DNA of 64,000 nucleotides, from the NCBI GenBank assembly GCA_016870095.1, contig VGCI01000004.1, positions 99,061-163,060 of the forward strand. Direction: 5' to 3'. A model generated the notes under the pieces. That model was not told the DNA's origin. It ran no database searches and saw only the letters and a program-made list of their open reading frames with translations. This DNA comes from Alphaproteobacteria bacterium (GTDB lineage Bacteria > Pseudomonadota > Alphaproteobacteria > Paracaedibacterales > VGCI01). Made by a program: the position numbers and the translations under genes. Shown in pieces: positions 48,901 to 59,400 of this stretch; within the stretch, counting starts at the first letter, position 1; each line of letters starts with the position of its first letter.

Positions 48901-50830
48901 AATGGGAATTACAGCTCGAGGGGTTTGGGAATCAGTTAAACGTCATTTTCGGGAACTTAAACTGGATAGCCAAATATCGCCCTTTACCGTTGTAGGTGTG
49001 GGAGATATGAAAGGAGATGTCTTTGGAAATGGTATGCTCCAGTCAACGAATATACGCCTGCTTGCGGCTTTTAATCATCAGCAAATATTTTTGGATCCAG
49101 ATCCGGACGTTGAGGTAAGTTTCAAAGAAAGAAATCGTTTGTTTGAAATGTCACATTCAAGTTGGAAAGATTATAATCCTTCTTTTATTTCAAAAGGTGG
49201 GGGAGTGTTTGAACGATCAGCTAAATCTATTCGACTTTCGCCTGAGTGTCGCAAAGCATTTGGTATTTCTCATGCAGAATTGAGTCCCGATGAATTGATT
49301 AAAATCTTACTTTGTTTGCCTGTTGACCTCTTATATTTTGGTGGGATAGGGACCTTCATTAAATCAACAGGAGAAACTCATTCCGATGTGGGAGATAGAG
49401 CAAATAACGATGTACGTGTCGATGCAAAATCTGTGCGGGCAAAAATCATTGGAGAAGGGGCAAATCTCGGGATGACTCAACGTGCCCGCATTGAATATGC
49501 CCTAAAAGGGGGCCACCTTAACACAGATGCAATTGATAATTCTGCCGGGGTTGACTGCTCAGACCATGAGGTAAATTTAAAAATTCTTTTTAATATACTT
49601 GGGAATTCTATCTCTCGTATGGAGCGTAATGCCCTACTAAAAGAAATGACTAATGATGTAGCACATTTGGTTTTAGCAGACAATTATCGTCAAACACAAA
49701 TTTTAACCGTTATGGAAGCAGCGAAATCAAATGATATAAATGCCTATCAATCCTTAATAAGGAATTTAGAAACTGAAAATCACCTCGACCGGCTTTTAGA
49801 AGCTTTGCCAGATGATGAAACATTGGAGCAGCGCCGTGCACGTAATCAAGGCATGACAAGACCAGAGCTATCTGTCTTGCTTGCATACTCCAAAAATGCC
49901 TTATATGAAAAAATTTTGGGATCAGCACTGCCTGACGGGATCAACAATCGATCATGGTATTATGAATATTTTCCCGACATTGTTCAAAAGCGTTTTAGAG
50001 GGGGTATGAATGCTCATCCTCTGCGTCGCGAAATCACAGCAACGATTCTAACAAATGAAGTTGTAAATCGTGTAGGGCCCGCTTTTATCTATGGTCTTGC
50101 TCAAACTTGTGGCATAACGCATATTGAGGTTGTGAAAGCCTTTCTATTGGCTTGTCAGGTTTTAGAACTTAAAAGCTTGTGGGAGCAAATTGATGCTCTT
50201 GATTCATTCATTATAGCAGATGTTCAAACCCAAATTCTTCTTGAAACCAATCAATCATTAGAACAAGTTATTCTATGGTTCCTACGGCACCCTGATATAA
50301 AGCACACTAATTTTACCAGTTTTAACACTCTTTTGTCTCAAGGGTCTTCCTATCTACAAGGTGATCAGCACCACATTTTTAATTTGAGAAACCAAGGGTT
50401 TCTCCATATAGGAATACCTGCCAATACAGCTCATACATTTGCGATGATTCCTTTTTTTCCGGGTTTACTAGACATCATGTTTTTAGGAAAGAAATATCCC
50501 AAGATTGAAAATATTGCACAGACATATTTTGGATTGCGGTCAAAAATTGGGATAGATTGGTTGATGTTGCAAGCTGAACAATTTCATGCAGACTCTGAAT
50601 GGCAAAGAAGTGCGCGAACAATCTTAATTGATGATTTAGCGCAAATTCAAGTTAAATTGACGACTCGGGTCATTCTTGAAAATAAAAATAGCGATTTAGA
50701 AGTGTGGCTTAAAAAGAATAGTGACATCATTCATCACATACGGCCCATAATTGCTAGTATTAAAAGTTCGGGTCACTCTGATTTGGGCATGTTAAGCTAT
50801 GCTATGCGTCAGCTTGAGCGGCTATTTTAA
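45905..50830 (+). CDS. gdh: NAD-specific glutamate dehydrogenase, large (GdhB/180-kDa) class
   Basis: A 1641-residue protein, expected size for the large NAD-GDH class (Bac_GDH). The catalytic domain has 'HLRGAKVARGGIRWSDRLED', 'VIVPLGSKGGFVVKRR', 'VVGVGDMKGDVFGNGML' and 'AKIIGEGANLGMTQRARIE'. The long N-terminal ACT-like regions are regulatory. It deaminates glutamate to 2-oxoglutarate, feeding the TCA cycle next to sdh. It converges with the small membrane protein gene, with a 2-base gap. Confidence 0.96.
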   Translation: MTSFDTKSTLIAAICAELHAKLPSKDTNLTTFVTQFFKRVPTEFLQKMLLPELISIVQEAWRLFQIRRPNESLVKIKPYKLGRHMIPRLGIFMVNLDQPFLIDSITTFLEKNGFKIEIFVHPVLGVKRTHDGKLSSVVELKELHPLSSLNTENRPKHFDYLGLISNVQWNILEKNDGTIKTQSESIAFLQIKANLKQKQIDHLQLQIHNLINQARNVVFDWPSIRDQLISIRDHMDNLPVGKGLPIPLDRQELKDFLLWLAKGYFVFLGARYFSATFEKPKRTLKDKPSILCLEMKPDSPQLGLFRNESFTNSDNLVPSFCRTCLVADEKTPSLSQWPSLTISKTNERSTVHRASRIDSIEIIDWDQNGKPRGLYQFIGIFTKSAFTGSAFDTPIVSRKVQEVFNQFGFAPQWHDGKTLINIINSIPRDELFYLAEDQIYTMCQNVLNMNDEHSLTLSIRPDIFGRYITVMVFLPKEKYSVALKGRMARILEQQLKGQISSENVLLGELDYARLIFVISFSEPALVSYNQTEIEKAFLEAALSWEDYLERFINNHFDEENSATLLARYQRAFPLAYVETFKPEQAIKDIGYIERISDTHVIDMYLYKEKNNKPLKVKIFHARHSLSLSTLLPILKNLGLQVIGETSYSLERDGFRVWIHDFEVDSKGIENWKMNHANLVQAFRHIWKETVENDTLYQLILKVGLNVRQVTLIRAYLKFLRQVQVPYSLLYLEETMTNYAELTRHFVDLFELRFSLKSSNDRDSEVSHLLKDIHFLLEKVDRLDHDKILRRVLNAIEATVRTNYFQITKEESLREDYLKPYLSFKFDCRDLEDLPHPSPLYEIFVYSPRTEAVHLRGAKVARGGIRWSDRLEDFRTEILGLMKAQTVKNAVIVPLGSKGGFVVKRRDKFPDPAQLKEEVVACYQMMMRGMLDITDNLSNGKIVHPNQVICHDDDDPYLVVAADKGTAEFSDIANAISAEYQFWLDDAFASGGSDGYDHKKMGITARGVWESVKRHFRELKLDSQISPFTVVGVGDMKGDVFGNGMLQSTNIRLLAAFNHQQIFLDPDPDVEVSFKERNRLFEMSHSSWKDYNPSFISKGGGVFERSAKSIRLSPECRKAFGISHAELSPDELIKILLCLPVDLLYFGGIGTFIKSTGETHSDVGDRANNDVRVDAKSVRAKIIGEGANLGMTQRARIEYALKGGHLNTDAIDNSAGVDCSDHEVNLKILFNILGNSISRMERNALLKEMTNDVAHLVLADNYRQTQILTVMEAAKSNDINAYQSLIRNLETENHLDRLLEALPDDETLEQRRARNQGMTRPELSVLLAYSKNALYEKILGSALPDGINNRSWYYEYFPDIVQKRFRGGMNAHPLRREITATILTNEVVNRVGPAFIYGLAQTCGITHIEVVKAFLLACQVLELKSLWEQIDALDSFIIADVQTQILLETNQSLEQVILWFLRHPDIKHTNFTSFNTLLSQGSSYLQGDQHHIFNLRNQGFLHIGIPANTAHTFAMIPFFPGLLDIMFLGKKYPKIENIAQTYFGLRSKIGIDWLMLQAEQFHADSEWQRSARTILIDDLAQIQVKLTTRVILENKNSDLEVWLKKNSDIIHHIRPIIASIKSSGHSDLGMLSYAMRQLERLF

Positions 50831-50832
50831 TA

Positions 50833-51393
50833 TTAACTATCCTTTCGAGCTATCAGGGATAAACGGCTCTTTCCATAGTTATGATTGACAACATAACGTT
50901 GTAATAAAATCATTATAATCACGTAGATAGATGAATAAAAAAAAGGATAGGCTGGAACGTCCTTTACCTGAGGAAACCACGACTCTAGATAGAAAAATAT
51001 TTCCGAAAGAATCATGGCTCTCCAATGATATGCCCAGCTTATGTAAAGAAGAGTTGGCCAATATTTGGGGGTATCTAATGCTAAATTTGGCAGAAGACAA
51101 AGCTTAAAGTCGCTATATTTTTTTCCAATGATAAGATGAAAGAGTAAGCACTGGATAAAGTAAAAGCCAATGAAGAATTCTATTCGGATGACTAGAGGCG
51201 ATTGGTATGGAAATTTTTCCAGAGAATAAAAGCTTTCAAGGTCTTGTATTTCCCCTGAAGCTACTATAACAAAGAATATCAAAAAGAAAGGAAAAAAGAA
51301 CAGCATCGTTCGCCAAAATTGTGACCAATATAGTTTGGTGAGTCGCCAAAAAGTAGGCATAACTTCTTGAGAAAGAATTTCTTGCTGGGACAT
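50833..51393 (-). CDS. Hypothetical membrane protein
   Basis: A 186-residue protein with three to four hydrophobic segments ('FWRTMLFFFPFFLIFFVIVA', 'RIEFFIGFYFIQCLLFHLII', 'FFYSSIYVIIMILLQRYVV') and many aromatic residues. No family is recognised. It is convergent with NAD-GDH and lies upstream of, and divergent from, sdhC. Confidence 0.65.
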   Translation of the reverse strand: MSQQEILSQEVMPTFWRLTKLYWSQFWRTMLFFFPFFLIFFVIVASGEIQDLESFYSLEKFPYQSPLVIRIEFFIGFYFIQCLLFHLIIGKKYSDFKLCLLPNLALDTPKYWPTLLYISWAYHWRAMILSEIFFYLESWFPQVKDVPAYPFFYSSIYVIIMILLQRYVVNHNYGKSRLSLIARKDS

Positions 51394-51578
51394 CAGTTTG
51401 CTCGCAAGGGTTTAAGATGAATGTTACGGATTAGTTGTTGTAGCATAGCCTCATTCTGTCCTCCAGAATTTTTTGATGTTTTTGACTCATCTTATTTTAG
51501 AAGTACTTCTCAACGCTCGGCTGAATAAAAGTAAGATTTGTACATGTATTAAATGGCCTAAAAACTTGGCTCTTAATC

Positions 51579-51607
51579 TTGACAGAGACCTTTTGCCCTC
51601 GTACGCT
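51579..51607 (+). promoter_or_regulatory. Probable sdhCDAB promoter
   Basis: A perfect TTGACA (51579-51584), 17-base spacer and TACGCT (51602-51607), 38 bases before the sdhC start. The -35 is consensus; the -10 is imperfect. Confidence 0.5.
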
Positions 51608-51645
51608 ACAGTTAGGCTTATCAATTTTTAGGTAAATTATTTGTA

Positions 51646-52041
51646 ATGTCATCTCCTTCTCGAACACCTCCTTATTCCCGGCCTCTTTCCCCTCACCTTC
51701 AAGTCTACCGTTTTCAATTGACGTCCGTATTATCCATTATGCATCGAGTTACGGGATTGGGCTTAACAATTGGAACCATAGCTTTTGTTGCATGGTTAGG
51801 AGCTATTGCGATGGGTCCTAAAACTTATTTACTTATTTCGGGGTGGTATTCAAGTCCTCTTGGTATAGCAGCGATGCTGGGTTGGGCTTTTTGCTTTTAT
51901 TTTCACTTAGCAAATGGAGTGCGTCATCTTTTTTGGGATGTTGGATGGGGATTTGCACTTAAAGACGTTTACCGAAGTGGCTGGTTGGTAATTGGATTCG
52001 CTATGGGGTTAACACTGCTGACATTTTGGTGGGTGATATAG
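51646..52041 (+). CDS. sdhC: Succinate dehydrogenase cytochrome b556 subunit
   Basis: A 131-residue protein with three helices: 'PLSPHLQVYRFQLTSVLSIM', 'HRVTGLGLTIGTIAFV' and 'HLANGVRHLFWDVGWG', which contains the haem-ligand His. It anchors complex II and binds quinone with SdhD. It is first in the sdhCDAB operon. Confidence 0.95.
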   Translation: MSSPSRTPPYSRPLSPHLQVYRFQLTSVLSIMHRVTGLGLTIGTIAFVAWLGAIAMGPKTYLLISGWYSSPLGIAAMLGWAFCFYFHLANGVRHLFWDVGWGFALKDVYRSGWLVIGFAMGLTLLTFWWVI

Positions 52042-52043
52042 GT

Positions 52044-52436
52044 ATGGAAACAGATTTTCAAGTATCATCAGAAAGAATGAAATCTCAAAAATTGGATTAC
52101 CACACTACCCGCCAGTGGAAGGGCCAACGTATTTCGGCTTTATCGTTAATTTTTTTAGGAATATGGTTTATAGTTGAAGTTTTGAGACACGCTCAAGAGG
52201 ATTACTCTGTAGTCTTAGCTTGGGCGGGGAATCCCTGGATAGGGATCGCATTAGCGTCCTTAATAGGTATGGTTTTCTATCATAGTGCGTTAGGGCTTCA
52301 GGTTGTCGTTGAAGATTATGTACGCAATTCTAATTTACAAAAAATATTGATATCCCAAGTGAAAATTTTAAGCATCATTATGACCATTTTATCTTGGGTC
52401 TTTATCATTCGCATTGCAATGATTGCTAACGAATAG
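52044..52436 (+). CDS. sdhD: Succinate dehydrogenase membrane anchor subunit
   Basis: A 130-residue, three-helix protein. '[18 protein letters not shown]' is the SdhD signature holding the second haem-ligand His and quinone-site residues. I chose the ATG at 52044, 2 bases after the sdhC stop, over an upstream in-frame GTG inside sdhC. Confidence 0.93.
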   Translation: METDFQVSSERMKSQKLDYHTTRQWKGQRISALSLIFLGIWFIVEVLRHAQEDYSVVLAWAGNPWIGIALASLIGMVFYHSALGLQVVVEDYVRNSNLQKILISQVKILSIIMTILSWVFIIRIAMIANE

Positions 52437-52446
52437 GAAATCAATT

Positions 52447-54228
52447 ATGTCCAATGAATATACAATTATTGACCATCAATATGATGTTGTCGTTGTTGGG
52501 GCAGGTGGGGCTGGATTGCGGGCTACTTTGGGGATGTCTGCAGCTGGATTAAAGACAGCTTGCGTAACAAAAGTATTCCCAACCCGTAGTCATACGGTTG
52601 CCGCCCAAGGTGGCATTGGTGCCGCTTTAAATAACATGAGTGATGGAGATGATTGGAAATATCATTTTTATGATACGATCAAAGGATCTGATTGGTTGGG
52701 TGATCAAGATGCCATTGCGTATATGTGTAAAAATGCCATTCCTGCGGTTATTGAATTAGAACATTTGGGCGTACCATTCTCTCGAACGCACGAAGGGAAA
52801 ATTTACCAGCGACCTTTCGGTGGGCATACTATTCGCCAAGGGGAATCTATGGCAAAGCGTGCTTGTGCCGCTGCAGACCGTACGGGACATGCAATATTGC
52901 ATACGCTTTATCAACAATGTTTAAAACATAATGCTGAGTTTTTTATAGAGTATTTTGCCCTTGATCTCTTGATGGATGAAAATGGGGCGTGTCGGGGAAT
53001 TATTGCCTGGTGCTTAGATGATGGTACACTTCATCGATTTCAGGCCCACCAAGTAGTCATTGCAACGGGGGGATATGGACGGACATTTTTCTCTTGTACG
53101 TCAGCCCATACCTGTACGGGTGATGGGAATGGGATGATTCTTCGAGCAGGTTTGCCCTTACAAGATATGGAATTTATTCAATTTCATCCTACAGGAATTT
53201 ATGGCGCAGGGTGTCTCATTTCAGAAGGAGCGCGGGGAGAAGGAGGCTATTTGACCAATAGCAGCGGGGAAAGATTTATGGAAAAGTACGCGCCTCATGC
53301 TAAGGATTTGGCTTCACGCGACGTTGCCAGTCGTGCAGTCACAATGGAAATTTTGGAAGGTCGTGGTGTTGGGGAACATAAAGATCATGTCTATTTACAT
53401 TTAGAACATTTAGACCCCAAAATTTTAGCAGAACGTCTACCAGGTATATCGGAAACAGCGAAAATTTTTGCGGGTGTAGATGTTACCAAAGATCCCATAC
53501 CCGTATTGCCGACAGTGCATTATAACATGGGAGGCATTCCAACCAATCTTTTTGGGGAAGTTATTTCTTCAGCGACAGAAGATGTTGTTCCAGGTTTGAT
53601 GGCGATTGGAGAAGCGGCTTGTGTTTCCGTCCATGGGGCTAATCGTTTGGGGACAAATTCTTTGCTTGATTTGATTGTATTTGGTCGTGCTGCGGCTCAT
53701 CGTGCAGCTGAAATTATTCGTCCCAATACGCCTCATAAACCTCTAAAAACGAATGATGGAGAACATGCTGTATTCCGACTTGATCGATTACGTCAAGCGA
53801 GTGGCAAAAGAAAAGTTGCAGAAATTCGTGTTGATATGCAGCGAACGATGCAAACTCACTGCGGTGTGTTTCGAAATCAGCAGCATTTAAGTGAGGGTCA
53901 AAAAAAGATGGCTCACGTTGTTGAGTCTTTTAAAGATGTTCGGGTTAGCGATCGTTCAATGATTTGGAATACGGATTTAGTAGAAGCCTTGGAGCTTGAA
54001 AATTTATTACAACAATCTACAGTAACTTTAGCTTCTGCACTTAATCGTGATGAAAGTCGGGGCGCTCACGCGCGTGAAGATTTTCCAGACCGAGATGATA
54101 AAAAGTGGTTAAAACATACTTTATCGTGGTTAAATGGTAAGAATGTGCAATTGGACACTCGTCCTGTTCACCTTTTAACTTTATCTGATGAGGTTGCGCC
54201 TGTCCCCCCTAAACCCCGTGTTTATTAA
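52447..54228 (+). CDS. sdhA: Succinate dehydrogenase flavoprotein subunit
   Basis: A 593-residue flavoprotein. '[18 protein letters not shown]' binds FAD, '[17 protein letters not shown]' holds the FAD-linking His, '[20 protein letters not shown]' and '[18 protein letters not shown]' are active-site blocks. It oxidises succinate to fumarate. AGGA precedes the ATG at 52447; an in-frame TTG upstream is less likely. Confidence 0.97.
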   Translation: MSNEYTIIDHQYDVVVVGAGGAGLRATLGMSAAGLKTACVTKVFPTRSHTVAAQGGIGAALNNMSDGDDWKYHFYDTIKGSDWLGDQDAIAYMCKNAIPAVIELEHLGVPFSRTHEGKIYQRPFGGHTIRQGESMAKRACAAADRTGHAILHTLYQQCLKHNAEFFIEYFALDLLMDENGACRGIIAWCLDDGTLHRFQAHQVVIATGGYGRTFFSCTSAHTCTGDGNGMILRAGLPLQDMEFIQFHPTGIYGAGCLISEGARGEGGYLTNSSGERFMEKYAPHAKDLASRDVASRAVTMEILEGRGVGEHKDHVYLHLEHLDPKILAERLPGISETAKIFAGVDVTKDPIPVLPTVHYNMGGIPTNLFGEVISSATEDVVPGLMAIGEAACVSVHGANRLGTNSLLDLIVFGRAAAHRAAEIIRPNTPHKPLKTNDGEHAVFRLDRLRQASGKRKVAEIRVDMQRTMQTHCGVFRNQQHLSEGQKKMAHVVESFKDVRVSDRSMIWNTDLVEALELENLLQQSTVTLASALNRDESRGAHAREDFPDRDDKKWLKHTLSWLNGKNVQLDTRPVHLLTLSDEVAPVPPKPRVY

Positions 54229-54241
54229 CAGGAGATAAGTT

Positions 54242-55015
54242 ATGGTTCAGATTCGTTTGCCAGAGAATTCTCGGATAAAAGCGGGAAAGTTTTATAAGGC
54301 TGATCAACCCTCTTCAACTCTTAAAACATTTCAAATTTATCGATGGAATCCTGATAACCCAGATAATCCAACTTATGATTCCTTTGAGATTGATTTGGCC
54401 AGTTGCGGTACGATGGTGTTGGATGCACTGATCAAAATAAAAGATGAAAAGGATAGCTCGCTTGCCTTTCGTCGGTCGTGTCGGGAGGGAATTTGTGGGA
54501 GTTGTTCCATGAATATCGATGGCACAAATACTCTTGCTTGCATTAAACCTATTGCCGAAATAAAAGGAACTGTGCGCATTACCCCTTTGCCGCATATGCC
54601 TGTCGTAAAAGATTTGGTGGCAGATTTGAATCAAGCTTATGTCCAATACGCGGCTTCTAAGCCTTGGTTGCAGAGTGAGAGTGCGGTACCGGAACGTGAG
54701 CGATTACAAAGTGAAGAAGATCGGGCGAAATTAGATGGGTTGTGGGAGTGTGTTTTATGTTTTTGCTGTTCGACAAGTTGTCCAAGTTATTGGTGGAATG
54801 GTGATCGCTTTTTAGGTCCTGCAACTTTGCTTCAATCCTATCGCTGGATTATTGATAGTCGAGATGAGAGTACAAAAGAGCGGTTAGATGAATTAGAGGA
54901 CCCTTTTAAATTATATCGTTGTCATACGATTATGAATTGCACAAATACTTGCCCGAAGGGACTAAATCCTGCAAAAGCCATTGGAGAAATTAAGAAAAAA
55001 CTAGCCGATCGATGA
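54242..55015 (+). CDS. sdhB: Succinate dehydrogenase iron-sulfur subunit
   Basis: A 257-residue protein with the [2Fe-2S] set '[12 protein letters not shown]', then '[16 protein letters not shown]' and '[17 protein letters not shown]' for the [4Fe-4S] and [3Fe-4S] clusters. It passes electrons from SdhA to quinone. It is the last gene of the operon. Confidence 0.97.
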   Translation: MVQIRLPENSRIKAGKFYKADQPSSTLKTFQIYRWNPDNPDNPTYDSFEIDLASCGTMVLDALIKIKDEKDSSLAFRRSCREGICGSCSMNIDGTNTLACIKPIAEIKGTVRITPLPHMPVVKDLVADLNQAYVQYAASKPWLQSESAVPERERLQSEEDRAKLDGLWECVLCFCCSTSCPSYWWNGDRFLGPATLLQSYRWIIDSRDESTKERLDELEDPFKLYRCHTIMNCTNTCPKGLNPAKAIGEIKKKLADR

Positions 55016-55162
55016 ATAATAGGGTTTATTTTTAAGAAAAAAATTTAATATTATGGCTTTTATCTGCTGTATTAATGAATAATAATTTCTTTATTGTTTA
55101 ATACAATAATTGTATTTGAGATTAACTAATCTTTAACGCATGTTCTGTATACTCTAAATTAT

Positions 55163-55178
55163 GCGCAAATTGTTGCGC
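55163..55178 (+). promoter_or_regulatory. Perfect hairpin in the leader of the basic small-protein gene
   Basis: GCGCAA-ATTG-TTGCGC sits 8 bases before the AAAGGAGC ribosome site of the gene at 55201. A second palindrome, TACAAT-A-ATTGTA, lies at 55102-55114. The first may stabilise the message or gate initiation. Confidence 0.35.
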
Positions 55179-55200
55179 TCATTTAAAAGGAGCTAGAATA

Positions 55201-55596
55201 ATGCCAAATCAAAATACTTCCCGCAAAAGTGGGACAAATACAAAAACATCAGCAAAAACGAAAACACCAAGTAAGAAACCTACAACGGGAAGCAAGTCCG
55301 GTACAGGTAACAAAAAAGTTTCTAAGACCACACAAAAAGCTTATCAAGGTAAAATTATTCGCCAATCTTTTCAAGCACAAGACATCAAAAGTCTTGTTAA
55401 GAATCAAGGAAGAGCAAAAGTTGGTGGACAAGAATGGGCTTTGAAAGCTCCGTCTTGGAATGATGTGGCTCTTCAGTCCATCATCAGCGATCCAAAATTC
55501 ACTGTAAAAGCTTCAAGCAAGCCTTGCACAGACGGTAAGTTAACCCTGGAACTTCGTGGGAATGGGAAAACACTAAATGTGACCGTAGGTTGCTAA
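55201..55596 (+). CDS. Basic protein with histone-H1-like N-terminal tail (unknown function)
   Basis: A 131-residue protein, strong ribosome site (AAAGGAGC, 7 bases). The first 45 residues are Lys/Thr/Ser-rich and disordered ('TKTSAKTKTPSKKPTTG'); the rest is a small folded-looking domain with 'KVGGQEWALKAPSWNDVA' and 'LTLELRGNGKTLNVTVGC', including two cysteines. The basic tail suggests nucleic-acid binding. Family not recognised. A terminator follows. Confidence 0.75.
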   Translation: MPNQNTSRKSGTNTKTSAKTKTPSKKPTTGSKSGTGNKKVSKTTQKAYQGKIIRQSFQAQDIKSLVKNQGRAKVGGQEWALKAPSWNDVALQSIISDPKFTVKASSKPCTDGKLTLELRGNGKTLNVTVGC

Positions 55597-55632
55597 TAAT
55601 TCTTTATTATTTGAAGCAATTACTTTTAATAA

Positions 55633-55668
55633 GGGGACAGGAGATTTATAATCACCTGTCCTCTTTTT
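55633..55668 (+). terminator. Intrinsic terminator between convergent genes
   Basis: GGGGACAGG pairs with CCTGTCCTC, with further GAT/ATC pairing inside, followed by TTTTT. It ends the basic-protein gene and overlaps the last two bases of the convergent barrel gene. Confidence 0.88.
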
Positions 55669-56359
55669 AAAACAAATAACTTAATTTTAGAGCTAAACGC
55701 CATTCTACAGGCTTGTAATGAAATGCGCGAGGTGGGTTAGATCTTGCCTTAAATCTTTTAAAGAAGGGTGCAGATGCCTCTAAGCCCACTAATAAATGGG
55801 GTGCAACTTTATATGTAGCTCCAACACCAACCATTATGGCTTTAAAAATATGATTTAGCTTTTGTTTGGGGAGTAGCGGAGGTGAAATCCCTGGTGAAGC
55901 CAGGAAATTATATGTAAATTCATATCGTGCTGATTCAAGGCCTGCACTTAGGTATGCCATAACTTTAGGGTTGAACATCATTCCCGCTGTTAGGACATAT
56001 CCCACACTTCGGTTATGTTTAACGGATACACTTCCTTCGGGACTACCATTCAGAAGTTTTAGGCTAAGATTAGGATTTGCTTGAGGCAGAAATCCGTATA
56101 TTTCTGCACCAAGAACAATTTTAGATGGCCCTAATTCGAATAAATAGCCTGCGCTTGCACCAAATAAAGAACTTATCACCCCCAGCCTTGCTACGGCGTC
56201 ATTGCTAGGGGAGCCGGGTCCTCCAGTATACCAATGCCTTCCTTTTAGATATTGAAGACCAAAAATTCCGGAAACTCGAAATCCTCCAAATGCTGCTTGA
56301 GTGGGTTGTGTTGCTATTAGTAATCCGAAAAGTATCAGTCCTATTATTCTGAGTTTCAT
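55667..56359 (-). CDS. Outer-membrane beta-barrel protein
   Basis: A 230-residue protein with a clear signal peptide ('LRIIGLILFGLLIATQPTQA|A') and an alternating hydrophobic/polar pattern of about eight strands, ending in 'LALKLSYLF', the C-terminal Phe recognised by the Bam machine. It resembles small OmpA-like/OmpW-like porin barrels of alphaproteobacteria. Specific role unknown. Confidence 0.8.
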   Translation of the reverse strand: MKLRIIGLILFGLLIATQPTQAAFGGFRVSGIFGLQYLKGRHWYTGGPGSPSNDAVARLGVISSLFGASAGYLFELGPSKIVLGAEIYGFLPQANPNLSLKLLNGSPEGSVSVKHNRSVGYVLTAGMMFNPKVMAYLSAGLESARYEFTYNFLASPGISPPLLPKQKLNHIFKAIMVGVGATYKVAPHLLVGLEASAPFFKRFKARSNPPRAFHYKPVEWRLALKLSYLF

Positions 56360-56436
56360 TATGTCATCCTCTTTTTATCGCAATTTTTATTAAAATACGC
56401 GATATACACATGGAGGGGAAGGGGAAATATATAAAT

Positions 56437-59400
56437 TTAAGTTAATTCGTTCTTTGAATTTAAGCAGTGATGCAACCATGAGGCTGTTAATTTCTCAAGC
56501 AGAGCATTTTGGACTAATCGATCAGACAGACATTTAAAATCGACGTGATCAAGGATTTGATCCTGATTGGCACATGAATAAACGATGGATTCCTCGCCAG
56601 TGACAGGGTCTATATGACGCTGGAGACATTGAGCGCAAATTTCTTTCATCATACATTGCATGGGGGAATTAATACTTCCAATAGCTAAATGCTGGGGATT
56701 TAAAAATGATTTCAGCTCATTATGCCGTGCTGCAGCAACAGCTGCCATCATTCTATCTGACCCAATAACGACCATTCGTTGAATGGCAGACAAATGAATA
56801 GAAGGTGGTCCCAATTGCTCTCGGCCATAGGCAGCAATGGCCTCAATAATATTGCCAACATAATAATGATCATGAGGTCGAGTTGGTTGAAATCCTGGTT
56901 CCTCGTCACAAGCCCAAATCACGACATCTGCTGCTGCTTCAATTTCAGATACTTTATATCGATCTTCTATTTTTTTATACCCAGCAATATACAAAACCCG
57001 GCAGCCTTTAGCTCGCATGGCTTGTCCTATAGAAAATAGGACGGCATTGCCAAGCCCTCCTCCCACAAGCATTACGGTTTCATTTTCGGGAATTTCTGTT
57101 GGATGTCCTGTAGGGCCCATGAGGATAACGGGATCTCCAGGTTTTAGGTAAGCGCATAAATTTGAAGATCCGCCCATTTCTAGGACGATAGTGGACAAGA
57201 GTCCTTGTTTTCGATCGACTGAGGCGCCCGTTAGAGCTAATCCTTCCATACTCAGTCGTGTACCCTTAACAAGAGGAGCAAGAGATTCATAATTTTGCAG
57301 TCGATAGAATTGTCCGGGTTGAAAAGCTTTTGCAGCTAAGGGAGCATGAATAACCACCTCTACAATGGTGGGCGTCAGTCTTTGGACAGATTGTACTGTG
57401 GGTCTTAAGGAGAGGTTTAAGGAATCTAACAGAGAAAATCCCGAAATTTGTGAAGCCTTAGATTTTCGTAAAATACTACTAATTATCGGATAGCCTTGTT
57501 TTGCACTTCCCATGGCCTTTACAACATTTCCTGCAAAAGAAGGATGCATATCTCCGAAAAAGCTCATGGCCTTTTTGTCTTCACGCATGTGCATTAATAC
57601 TTGGGGGATCTTCGGCTTTGCGAGACGCTCGGGTTCAACGGGGAAACCGTTTTGGTCAATAGCTTGGAACATATGACCATTTAGAGTGATATGCTCTGGT
57701 TCATCATAGGTTAGGTTAATATTTGGCTTAGTTCCTGCAGCTACTAAAATTGCTCGAGCCAAAAGAGTTGTATTTTTATCGTTATGACGCACAACGAGTC
57801 CGGCACAATGTCCTTTATCATCTATCTCAACGGCTTCGGGTGTGACCTCGTCCAAAATGGAGATTCCCTCTTCCAGGGCCTTAGCAACTTCTTCGTGATT
57901 GAGCGTATAGCTTGGGGCTTGAATAAGAGATTTTCGATAAGCAACTGTTACCCCTCCCCAGCCTTTCATCAATTTGGGGAAGTTTGGCGGGCGCCCTTCT
58001 GCTTGAGCTTGACGACGTTCTTCTTGAAAAGCATTCGCATGTTCTAAAAACTCCGTTGCAATCTCATGATCTTGAAGTCCCCAAGAGCTTTGAATAGATT
58101 CTTTCCCATAAGCATTTACCAATTCTAGATATTGCTTTGCAAACTTTTCTACCTGCAAGGGATAATAAGCCATAGCTTCTGTGGCTGTATCAATAGCTGT
58201 TAGTCCCCCTCCTATGACGATAACTGGCATCCGCAGTTGCAAATTCGCAAGTGAAGATTCTTTAGCCGCTCCTGTTAATTGTAGGGCCATAAGAAAATCA
58301 CTGGCCTGCCGCACACCAGGAGCTAAACTATTTTTCATGGGTATGAGTGTTGGGCTACCGGCACCCATGCACAAAGCTATGTGGTCAAACCCCATGTCAA
58401 AAGCTTGATCAATTGTTAATGTTCCTCCAAAACGAACGCCACCAAAAAGTCCAAAATTTAGTCGGCGTTCGAGAACAATGCGTATGAGTTTGAGGAAATT
58501 TTTGTTCCACCGGACTGTAATGCCATACTCAGCAACCCCTCCGAATCCCCCATTCACTCGCGTGTGCAAATCTTCCTCAATTTCTTGAAAAGATTTGATA
58601 GGCCGAAAGGAAACACGACTTCCCGTAGAATCTGTCCCAGAAAGTTCCAAAGGGAGGGGTTCAATTTTTAATCCATCAATTCCCACAACTGTATGACCGT
58701 CGTTTAAAAGATGATGAGCGAGGGTAAATCCTGCGGGGCCCATGCCAACTATTAAAACCTTGTACCCAGAATCAGGTAAAAGAATAGGGCGGCGGAAGTT
58801 GAGGGGATTCCAACGTGTCAACAGGCTATAAATTTCAACCCCCCAGGGTAAAGATAAAATATCTTTTAAAATTTGAGTTTCTACGCCAGGTATGTTCACG
58901 GGGTCTTGTTTTTGATAGATACATGCTTTCATGCAGTCATTACAAATTCTATGGCCTGTTGCAGGCACCATAGGATTATCAATCATAATAATTGACAAGG
59001 CTGCTAAGGATAAGCCCTGACTCTTAACTTCATTCATTTCAGAAATTTTTTGTTCCAAAGGGCACCCAATAAGGGTGGTGCCAAAACTATTCTTTTGGAA
59101 CCGGTTCGTGTCTATATCTGTATTTTTGGGTTTCAATCCCTTGGAACAAGAGTCCTTATTTTGGTGATGACACCAAATACAATAGTTGGCTTGATGTAAA
59201 GCAGATTCAAGATTTAGGCCGGGATCTGTCAAAGAAAAACCTTCACGAGATCGTTGCTTGTGGTGTGGTAATTCCCATGCACCTTGGGTGCCTGATGATT
59301 CTACAGGGATGAGATGGTGAGAATCTAGCTTATGAGGTATAGCAAACAATATCTGGCCACTATGTTGTTTTTGCCCGAGTTTTGTTTGAGCTCCCCAAGC

